From the NCBI GenBank assembly GCA_017883125.1, contig JADGOD010000155.1, forward strand, positions 1-6,887: a stretch of DNA of 6,887 bases, in the 5' to 3' direction. Made by a program: the position numbers and the translations under genes. This stretch comes from Acidimicrobiales bacterium. Lineage in GTDB: Bacteria > Actinomycetota > Acidimicrobiia > Acidimicrobiales > RAAP-2. The notes under the pieces are model-generated. The model saw only the letters and a program-made list of their open reading frames with translations. It was not told where the DNA came from and searched no databases. This document shows, piece by piece, positions 1 to 4,447 of this stretch (its first letter is position 1; each line of letters starts with the position of its first letter).

Positions 1-338
1 GACCCGACATGCACGCCAAATCACCGCCTACCCCGACGGGAGGGCGTCGGCTCTGCGAGAGGATCGAGGCTTCGATCTCCAAGCCCCACTGGAGCGAGTC
101 CCACAAGGACGTCGTGAACCTGGCTCTGGACGTGTTCGGGATGGCGGCGCAGGTCGTCGACGGCAGGAGGCCCCTTCAGGCGTTCCGCACCGACGACCCC
201 AGTGCGCCGAACCCGACCGCCTCGTGGATCGGCACGCTCTACAACCCCACGGCGGGAACCATCTACGCCGGGACCTCCCAAGTGCAGCGCAACATCCTCG
301 CCGAGACCGTCCTCGGCCTGCCGCGCGAGCCTCGCTAA
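1..338 (+). CDS. acyl-CoA dehydrogenase, C-terminal part (5' end outside the window)
   Basis: This is the last ~110 residues of an acyl-CoA dehydrogenase, an FAD enzyme that introduces the alpha-beta double bond into acyl-CoA. The frame is open back to the window edge, so the ATG at 9 is probably internal. The visible part is the C-terminal all-helical domain. It ends in the family signature TIYAGTSQVQRNILAE followed by VLGLPR (from about 255 to the TAA at 336-338). In medium-chain enzymes this signature reads YEGT and its Glu is the catalytic base. Here the residue is Ala (codon 267-269), so the base must come from elsewhere in the protein or from a partner subunit, as in paired actinobacterial FadE proteins, or activity is lost. 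A thioesterase follows 71 nt downstream on the same strand, which fits fatty-acid, steroid or other acyl-CoA catabolism. The substrate cannot be told. Confidence 0.9.
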   Translation, partial: PDMHAKSPPTPTGGRRLCERIEASISKPHWSESHKDVVNLALDVFGMAAQVVDGRRPLQAFRTDDPSAPNPTASWIGTLYNPTAGTIYAGTSQVQRNILAETVLGLPREPR

Positions 339-409
339 GCGAACTCGGCCACGCCGCCGTACGAGAGCACGTCGGTTCCTGCGAGACTGTCCCAAACAAC
401 TGGGGGGCG

Positions 410-922
410 ATGAGCGAGTTGAGTGGTATCCACACGTGGGTCGGCGGGGACTTCCAGGCCCCGGCGCGCACCGCGGGCGGCGTGGCCCTCTGCGGAGGAT
501 GCAGGGAGTCGGGGCTCTGCCAGCTCGGGATCGTCTCTGAGCGGCTCGACGAGGACAAGACCGCCCACTACGAGCTCTCGTGCTCGTCGAAGCACGAGGG
601 TGGCCCGGGCGTCGGCCACGGAGGGTGGACCGCATCGGTGCTCGACGAGGTCCTCGGCCACGTCCCGCTCCTGCACGGCTCTCTCAGCGTCACCGGCACC
701 CTGACCGTCCACTATGTCAAGCCGGTCCCCCTCGACTACCCGCTGATCGCCCGAGCGTGGGTCGATCGCCGGGACGCCGAGAAGTGGTTCGTCTCCGGCG
801 AGCTCGTCCTGGCCACCTCCGGGGGCCTGCTGGCCACGGGGACCGCCGTGCTGATCGAGCGCGATCCCGAGGCCCACTTCGGCGGCTTCCAGACTTGGCT
901 CAAGGACCAGAAGGCCGAGTAG
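410..922 (+). CDS. PaaI-like hotdog-fold acyl-CoA thioesterase
   Basis: A 170-residue single hotdog-domain protein, likely a cytoplasmic thioesterase hydrolysing an acyl- or aryl-CoA. The ATG at 410 is chosen because no ATG, GTG or TTG occurs in frame just upstream and a G-run (402-407) sits close before it, though this is a weak Shine-Dalgarno. The reading frame stays open upstream into the preceding gene, where it is only overlap. The key segment is GHGGWTASVLDE at residues 69-80: the HGG motif and central helix of the PaaI family, with D79 nine residues after H70, the usual position of the catalytic acid. The N-terminal part holds CGGCRESGLCQLG (28-40), a version of the C-x-G-C element seen before the hotdog domain in many PaaI relatives. 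It lies between an acyl-CoA dehydrogenase and an aldolase-family gene, probably in one transcript. The substrate is unknown. Confidence 0.85.
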   Translation: MSELSGIHTWVGGDFQAPARTAGGVALCGGCRESGLCQLGIVSERLDEDKTAHYELSCSSKHEGGPGVGHGGWTASVLDEVLGHVPLLHGSLSVTGTLTVHYVKPVPLDYPLIARAWVDRRDAEKWFVSGELVLATSGGLLATGTAVLIERDPEAHFGGFQTWLKDQKAE

Positions 923-935
923 GGGCCCCGCCCCG

Positions 936-961
936 GCCACCCGATGGCGCCACCGGGTGGC
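936..961. repeat. 26-nt near-perfect palindrome (operator or RNA hairpin candidate)
   Basis: The arms GCCACCCG (936-943) and CGGGTGGC (954-961) are perfect inverted repeats. They flank a further 8-nt palindrome, TGGCGCCA (945-952), and the only mismatch is A944 against C953. It lies between the thioesterase stop (922) and the Shine-Dalgarno of the aldolase-family gene (974). As DNA it has the symmetry of a dimeric repressor site. As RNA it would form a very stable GC hairpin with no U-tract. Which of these it is cannot be decided from one copy. Confidence 0.55.
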
Positions 962-973
962 GGCGACATGGAC

Positions 974-979
974 AAGGAG
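974..979 (+). promoter_or_regulatory. ribosome binding site that sets the start of the aldolase-family gene
   Basis: AAGGAG ends 7 nt before the ATG at 987. The alternative in-frame GTG at 957 lies inside the upstream palindrome and has no comparable site, so 987 is the better start. Confidence 0.8.
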
Positions 980-986
980 TGCATCG

Positions 987-1775
987 ATGGCTGAAGATGG
1001 TCTCATGGGCGCCAAGAGAACCCAACCCGTGCTGCCGGGGACCTTCGACTCGCTCGAGGACGAGCGTCGCCACCGTAAAGAGCGTCTGGCAGGGGCGCTT
1101 CGGATCTTCGGTCGCTACGGCTTCTCCGAGGGCGTCGCCGGTCACATCACCGCTCGGGACCCGGAGCGGACCGATCACTTCTGGGTCAACCCCTTCGGCA
1201 TGAGCTTCCGCCAGGTCCGGGTCTCCGACCTGATCTTGGTGAACCACGACGGCGACGTCGTCGAAGGAGATGGGGCCCTCAACCGGGCAGCGTTCGTCAT
1301 CCACTCCGCCGTCCACAAGGCTCGCCCGGACGTCAACGCTGCCGCCCACGCTCACTCCCTCTATGGCAAGGCCTTCTCCTCGCTGGGACGCACGCTCGAC
1401 CCGATCACCCAGGACGCGTGTGCGTTCTTCGAAGACCACGTGCTCGTCTCCGCCTTCGGCGGCAAGATCGTGCTCGAGGCGGACGCGGGCGAGGCGCTGG
1501 CGGAGGGGCTCGGCACGCACAAGGCGGTGATCCACCAGAACCACGGCCTGTTCACCGTGGGCCAGAGCGTCGAGGAGGCCGCCTGGTGGTTCGTCACCAT
1601 GGAGCGCTCCGCTCAGGCGCAGCTGATCGCCGAAGCGGCGGGGACCCCGCTGCACGTCAACGCCGACGACGCTCGCTACACCAGAGAGCAGATCGGCAAC
1701 CCGCTCGCCGGGTGGTTCTCGTTCCAGCCGCTCTGGGACGAGATCGTGCGCTCCGACCCCGATCTCTTCGACTGA
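987..1775 (+). CDS. class II aldolase/adducin-family protein
   Basis: A 262-residue protein of the class II aldolase/adducin fold. Members with full active sites cleave sugar phosphates such as L-fuculose-1-phosphate using zinc; many others are unassigned. GHITARDP (52-59) is the conserved N-terminal loop. HAHS (H121, H123) and NHG (H186) supply the three expected zinc ligands. Aligned from memory with E. coli FucA around the RPD (113-115) and H-x-H segments, the catalytic Glu73 of FucA falls on Ala102 here, inside LNRAAFVIH. A classical aldol reaction is therefore doubtful, although metal binding looks intact. The family also includes decarboxylases, dehydratases and epimerases. The start at ATG 987 follows a good Shine-Dalgarno. 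It is the last gene of a likely three-gene + strand unit and ends 2 nt from the stop of the converging nickel permease. Confidence 0.88.
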   Translation: MAEDGLMGAKRTQPVLPGTFDSLEDERRHRKERLAGALRIFGRYGFSEGVAGHITARDPERTDHFWVNPFGMSFRQVRVSDLILVNHDGDVVEGDGALNRAAFVIHSAVHKARPDVNAAAHAHSLYGKAFSSLGRTLDPITQDACAFFEDHVLVSAFGGKIVLEADAGEALAEGLGTHKAVIHQNHGLFTVGQSVEEAAWWFVTMERSAQAQLIAEAAGTPLHVNADDARYTREQIGNPLAGWFSFQPLWDEIVRSDPDLFD

Positions 1776-1779
1776 GATC
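1761..1779. terminator. possible bidirectional terminator hairpin across the converging stops
   Basis: GATCTC (1761-1766) and GAGATC (1774-1779) form a perfect 6-bp stem with a 7-nt loop. It covers the stop of the aldolase-family gene and reaches into the stop of the nickel permease. With only 2 nt between the two genes, any terminator must overlap coding sequence. There is no T-run on either strand, so this is a weak call. Confidence 0.3.
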
Positions 1780-2908
1780 AGCCGTCAGAGTCGGCGACGA
1801 GCGTGGCGGCGCTGAACCGCTGCTCGATCCCGGCGAACCGCCACACGACGAGGGCCACGACCCACGTCACCACGAAGAGGCCCACCACCACGAAGCCGGC
1901 GGAGTTCAGGTTCACGCCGCCGATCGAGTCGAAGACGACCCCGTGGAGGTTGAGCTGGCTCCCCAGGAGCGAGAGGAGCTCGATCGTCCCGATCACGAAG
2001 GCCACCGCCACCGAGAGACCGGTGATGACCAGGTTGTAGTAGATCTTGCGCACCGGATGCGAGAAGGCCCAGCCGTAGGCGAAGTTCATGAAGCATCCGT
2101 CGATCGTGTCGAGCAGGCTCATGCCGCCGGCGAACAGCAGCGGGAGCGCCAGGATGGCCCAGAGCGGAAGACCGCTCGCCACCGCCGAGCCCGACAGGAC
2201 CAGCAGGCCGACCTCGGTAGCGGTGTCGAACCCCAAGCCGAAGAGCAGGCCGAGGGGGTACATCTTCCACGGCTCGTCGACCCGGCGAGAGAGCGGCGCC
2301 AGGATCCTGTTCATCAAGCCCCGCTGGGCGAGGCGCCGCTCGACCTCTTCCTCGTCGTAGCGGCCGGAGCGCAGCTCGCCGAACGCCCGGAAGATCGAGA
2401 CCAGGATCACCACGTTGATCCCCGCGATGACATAGAGGAAGAGACCCGACACCGAGGTCCCGACCAATCCGGTGACCTGGTGGAGCGTGGAGTGCTGGTC
2501 GGAGACGGCTGACCCGAGTCCCCTGAGTCCGAGGGCCAAGAGCATGGTGAGCACGAAGACGACCGTCGAGTGGCCGAGGGAGAAGAAGAACCCGACGCTC
2601 AGCGGCCGGCGGCCCTCGCGCATCATGGAGCGGGTGGTGTTGTCGATCGCCGCGATGTGGTCGGCGTCGAAGGCGTGGCGCATCCCGAGGGTGAGGGCGA
2701 GGAGTCCGGTCCCCACGCCGAAGACGGCGTTCCCCGAGACCTTGTAGTGATGGGGCGTCGCCAGCATGAGGATCAGAGCCCCCGACGCCAGGAGGCCGAC
2801 GACGACCGCGGCCATCGCCAGGATCCGGAGTCGCTCCGAGGAGCTCAGCGCCTTCGTGCGGAGCGAGACCCCAGCACTTGGAACCTGCTCCGAGGTCAGA
2901 ATCGACAC
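1778..2908 (-). CDS. NiCoT-family nickel/cobalt permease (HoxN/HupN/NixA type)
   Basis: A 376-residue integral membrane permease that imports Ni2+ and/or Co2+ across the cytoplasmic membrane. The family signatures are present in order: RHAFDADHIAAIDN (77-90) with the HX4DH metal motif (H78, D83, H84), FFSLGHSTVV (108-117), GLGFDTATE (224-232) and FAGGMSLLDTIDG (259-271). Hydrophobic stretches fit about eight membrane helices, with a charged cytoplasmic loop around 174-215. Length is normal for the family. The GTG at 2908 is taken as start. No Shine-Dalgarno precedes it, because a 19-nt palindrome ends 1 nt upstream; a leaderless transcript would explain this. That palindrome matches a nickel-responsive Nur operator, so expression is probably shut off when nickel is plentiful. 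The nickel enzyme it serves is not in the window. Nickel versus cobalt preference cannot be read from sequence. Confidence 0.95.
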   Translation of the reverse strand: MSILTSEQVPSAGVSLRTKALSSSERLRILAMAAVVVGLLASGALILMLATPHHYKVSGNAVFGVGTGLLALTLGMRHAFDADHIAAIDNTTRSMMREGRRPLSVGFFFSLGHSTVVFVLTMLLALGLRGLGSAVSDQHSTLHQVTGLVGTSVSGLFLYVIAGINVVILVSIFRAFGELRSGRYDEEEVERRLAQRGLMNRILAPLSRRVDEPWKMYPLGLLFGLGFDTATEVGLLVLSGSAVASGLPLWAILALPLLFAGGMSLLDTIDGCFMNFAYGWAFSHPVRKIYYNLVITGLSVAVAFVIGTIELLSLLGSQLNLHGVVFDSIGGVNLNSAGFVVVGLFVVTWVVALVVWRFAGIEQRFSAATLVADSDG

Positions 2909-2909
2909 A

Positions 2910-2928
2910 GTTGCAACTTAGTTGCAAC
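2910..2928. promoter_or_regulatory. Nur-type (Ni-responsive Fur family) operator
   Basis: A perfect inverted repeat, GTTGCAACT-T-AGTTGCAAC, whose halves each contain the smaller palindrome GTTGCAAC. It contains TGCAA-N5-TTGCA exactly, the form reported for the Streptomyces Nur box. It lies 1 nt before the nickel permease start and covers the proposed -10 at 2915-2920, as expected for a repressor site. The match plus the transported metal make nickel control the best reading. Another Fur- or ArsR-family regulator remains possible. Confidence 0.75.
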
Positions 2929-2944
2929 AAGAACTTCAGGGCAA
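2915..2944 (-). promoter_or_regulatory. leaderless promoter candidate of the nickel permease
   Basis: On the - strand, TAAGTT (2920-2915) fits the actinobacterial TAnnnT -10 and lies 6 nt before the GTG. TTGCCC (2944-2939) with an 18-nt spacer is a reasonable -35. Transcription would start at or near the GTG itself, which agrees with the missing Shine-Dalgarno. The -10 lies within the palindromic operator. Confidence 0.5.
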
Positions 2945-3004
2945 CAAGGCGACCCGCGTCGCTGCCCCGGGAGGGGCCCAAGAGAGCACCCCGAAGAACG
3001 GGTA

Positions 3005-3010
3005 TAGGAT
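3005..3010 (+). promoter_or_regulatory. -10 element candidate for the tRNA pair
   Basis: TAGGAT fits the TAnnnT -10 consensus and lies about 38 nt before tRNA-Asp, leaving room for a short leader. No good -35 is visible at 16-18 nt upstream. Two copies of CTTGGGG (3021-3027 and 3032-3038) lie in the presumed leader; their role is unknown. Confidence 0.35.
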
Positions 3011-3048
3011 GAAGGGCCGCCTTGGGGATGACTTGGGGTGGCACGCAC

Positions 3049-3123
3049 GGACCTGTGGTGCAGCCTGGAGTGCACGCCGCCCTGTCAAGGCGGAGGTCGC
3101 GGGTTCAAATCCCGTCAGGTCCG
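3049..3123 (+). tRNA. trnD-GUC: tRNA-Asp (GUC)
   Basis: A full cloverleaf. The acceptor GGACCTG (3049-3055) pairs with CAGGTCC (3116-3122), discriminator G3123. The D-stem is GTGC/GCAC (3058-3061, 3072-3075). The anticodon stem CCGCC/GGCGG (3077-3081, 3089-3093) carries loop CTGTCAA with anticodon GTC at 3084-3086. The T-arm is GCGGG-TTCAAAT-CCCGT (3099-3115). CCA is not encoded, unlike the tRNA-Phe next to it, so it must be added after transcription. Any reading frame across it is spurious. Confidence 0.97.
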
Positions 3124-3128
3124 CTCGG

Positions 3129-3154
3129 GGTTCTCTGGTCTCGGCCGGAGAACC
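3129..3154 (+). other. hairpin between the two tRNA genes
   Basis: GGTTCTCTGGT (3129-3139) pairs with GCCGGAGAACC (3144-3154) around loop CTCG, giving an 11-bp stem with two G-U pairs. It fills most of the 38-nt spacer. With no T-run it is more likely a processing or spacer structure than a terminator. A similar hairpin follows tRNA-Phe at 3260-3279. Confidence 0.5.
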
Positions 3155-3161
3155 ACGATGA

Positions 3162-3237
3162 GGTCGGGTAGCTCAGTTGGTAGAGCGCGCGCCTGAAAAG
3201 CGCGAGGTCACCGGATCGACGCCGGTCCCGACCACCA
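3162..3237 (+). tRNA. trnF-GAA: tRNA-Phe (GAA) with encoded CCA and atypical A54
   Basis: A full cloverleaf. The acceptor GGTCGGG (3162-3168) pairs with CCCGACC (3227-3233), followed by discriminator A3234 and encoded CCA 3235-3237. The D-stem is GCTC/GAGC. The anticodon stem CGCGC/GCGCG (3188-3192, 3200-3204) carries loop CTGAAAA with anticodon GAA at 3195-3197. The T-stem is ACCGG/CCGGT (3210-3214, 3222-3226). The T-loop reads ATCGACG (3215-3221), so position 54 is A rather than the near-universal T, while 55-58 (TCGA) are normal. All stems pair perfectly, so it looks functional. Confidence 0.97.
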
Positions 3238-3259
3238 GGTGTGGTTCGTCACCTCGCCC

Positions 3260-3279
3260 CTCTCTGGTTCCCCGGAGAG
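3260..3279 (+). terminator. hairpin downstream of tRNA-Phe (terminator or processing site)
   Basis: CTCTCTGG (3260-3267) pairs with CCGGAGAG (3272-3279) around loop TTCC, giving 8 bp with one T-G pair. It starts 23 nt after tRNA-Phe. It shares TCTCTGG and CCGGAGA with the hairpin between the tRNAs. No T-run follows, so termination is uncertain. Confidence 0.4.
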
Positions 3280-3381
3280 CGGCCGAAGGGTGATCTCGAG
3301 GTCGATCTGCGCTGCTCACCTCCCCCGGGAGCGCCGATCCCGAGCTCCGGAGCCACTCCTCCGTCGCCGGCGCGATCGAGG

Positions 3382-3390
3382 TGCCATACT
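3382..3390 (+). promoter_or_regulatory. extended -10 promoter candidate of the double-hotdog gene
   Basis: TG-C-CATACT gives an extended -10 (TGn plus a hexamer with A2 and T6 of TATAAT) about 53 nt before the GTG at 3444, leaving a leader of roughly 47 nt. There is no clear -35, as is usual for extended -10 promoters. The rest of the 206-nt gap after tRNA-Phe holds only the hairpin at 3260-3279. Confidence 0.4.
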
Positions 3391-3433
3391 CGCCCCACAG
3401 GGCGCTTCGAGCGCAGGACAAGCGGTGTCTTGA

Positions 3434-3438
3434 GGAGG
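3434..3438 (+). promoter_or_regulatory. ribosome binding site that sets the start at GTG 3444
   Basis: GGAGG lies 5 nt before the GTG at 3444. The longer in-frame GTG at 3381 has no such site and overlaps the promoter candidate, so it is set aside. Confidence 0.8.
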
Positions 3439-3443
3439 ACAGA

Positions 3444-4289
3444 GTGGTCGACGACATCCGGACGGTGGCACCCGAGGAGCACTGGAAGCAGTTCGAGAAG
3501 GCGTGGACGACTCTGCTCACCTACCGGTACCTCGGGAAGGGCACCCGCCATCTTGACCTCGGCGTCGAGAAGGACACGATGCCCCTTCGCCACGACATGC
3601 GCAACAGCACGGGCGGGATCATGGCCGCCCCTCTGTGCATCGCCGCACCTGAGCCCGACTGGCGGGACGATGACTGCGTGCCCGCCCCGGTCACGATGTC
3701 CTACGACGTGCTCGACCCCGCCCGTGACGTCCGGCGCGTCGAGGTGCTTCGTGAGGTGATCAACATCGGCCGTTCCATGGGGTTCAGCCGCTCGAGGATC
3801 GTTGACGCCGAGAACCACGATCGCGTGATCGCCATCTCCACGGGGAGCGGCGTCAGCCTCGGTGACGTCCCTGGTGGCTACGAGCTGATCGACAACCCGG
3901 TCTACGACCTCGAGGACTCCCCCGACCTGCCGAGGCTTCGCGATGTGTTCAAGATCCACCGGAGCCCTGAGGGAGCCCTTCAGATCGATGAGGTCGTCCC
4001 CGAGCTGGCAACGCCTCACGGGGCGCTGCACCTGGGACCGATCAACATCGCCCTCGAAGCAGCGGCCATGGACGAGATCGAGGCCGTCACGGGCTCGGAC
4101 GCCTTCCAGGTGGTGCACTGGATCGTGATGATGGTGAAGCCGGGCCTGGTCGGCCCCTTCGTGGTCACCGCCGAGGTCCTCGGAGCAGGTGGGCCGCTCG
4201 TCGGGGTGGAGGCGACGATGGTCGACGTCGGCAACAAGGGTTGGATCATCGCCACCGCCGCGGCCTCGTACCGCCGGGTCGACGACTGA
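3444..4289 (+). CDS. tandem double-hotdog protein, putative acyl-CoA thioesterase
   Basis: A 281-residue soluble protein. I recognise no named family, but it reads as two hotdog domains in tandem. Domain 1 (about 46-140) has NSTGGIMAAPLC (54-65). Domain 2 (about 186-276) has HLGPINIALEAAAMD (196-210), then long beta strands (HWIVMMVKP, PFVVTAEVLGAG, WIIATAAASY). Taking the PaaI pattern HGG with an acid nine residues after the His, domain 2 has H196 and E205, while domain 1 has T56 and C65 and so lacks the acid. One intact and one degenerate site is common in double-hotdog enzymes. Thioesterase or acyl-CoA hydratase-like activity is therefore an inference from fold. The N-terminal 40 residues are helical and charged. 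It has its own promoter candidate and stands alone between the tRNAs and a converging permease. Confidence 0.65.
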   Translation: MVDDIRTVAPEEHWKQFEKAWTTLLTYRYLGKGTRHLDLGVEKDTMPLRHDMRNSTGGIMAAPLCIAAPEPDWRDDDCVPAPVTMSYDVLDPARDVRRVEVLREVINIGRSMGFSRSRIVDAENHDRVIAISTGSGVSLGDVPGGYELIDNPVYDLEDSPDLPRLRDVFKIHRSPEGALQIDEVVPELATPHGALHLGPINIALEAAAMDEIEAVTGSDAFQVVHWIVMMVKPGLVGPFVVTAEVLGAGGPLVGVEATMVDVGNKGWIIATAAASYRRVDD

Positions 4290-4292
4290 GCG

Positions 4293-4313
4293 TCGGTCCT
4301 CTGCGCCGACCGA
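4293..4313 (+). terminator. possible terminator hairpin after the double-hotdog gene
   Basis: TCGGTC (4293-4298) pairs with GACCGA (4308-4313) around a 9-nt loop, starting 3 nt after the stop. It has no T-run, so it is a weak call. Confidence 0.3.
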
Positions 4314-4402
4314 GCGGAGCCGTCGGCACGCCACAGGATCCTGGTGATCCCCTCGAACGCGGTGCGGGCCGCAAGGTCGCGACGTCCCTCGCCATCAGAT
4401 CA

Positions 4403-4419
4403 GCGGGCTCAGAGCCCGC
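4403..4419. terminator. possible bidirectional terminator between converging genes
   Basis: GCGGGCT (4403-4409) and AGCCCGC (4413-4419) form a perfect 7-bp GC-rich stem with loop CAG. It lies 28 nt beyond the permease stop on the - strand and in the 158-nt gap between two converging genes. A second, weaker inverted repeat, ACGCA/TGCGT (4423-4427, 4443-4447), directly abuts the permease stop. Neither has a T-run. Confidence 0.4.
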
Positions 4420-4447
4420 GCGACGCAGGCACCGGTAACCGTTGCGT

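Noticed and set aside
1418..2512. Long 364-codon open frame on +
   Set aside because: It overlaps the aldolase-family and nickel permease genes. Its Arg/Glu/Gln-rich low-complexity product is typical of the wrong frame in GC-rich DNA.
3129..3154. Inter-tRNA hairpin as an intrinsic terminator
   Set aside because: It has no T-run, and the second tRNA lies only 7 nt beyond it; a processing structure is more likely.
2922..3161. Open frame on + running through the operator and tRNA-Asp
   Set aside because: It covers tRNA-Asp and the promoter region; the EVAGSNPV string is the usual false translation of a tRNA T-arm.
3162..3237. tRNA 3' end as an integration (att) site
   Set aside because: No integrase gene and no repeat of the tRNA 3' end were seen in the window.
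3173..3520. Open frame on - across tRNA-Phe
   Set aside because: Antisense to the tRNA and to the start of the double-hotdog gene; it shows no protein-like motifs.
3249..4334. 361-codon open frame on - opposite the double-hotdog gene
   Set aside because: The + strand frame has a Shine-Dalgarno, hotdog-like strands and a plausible acid residue; the - frame is low-complexity.
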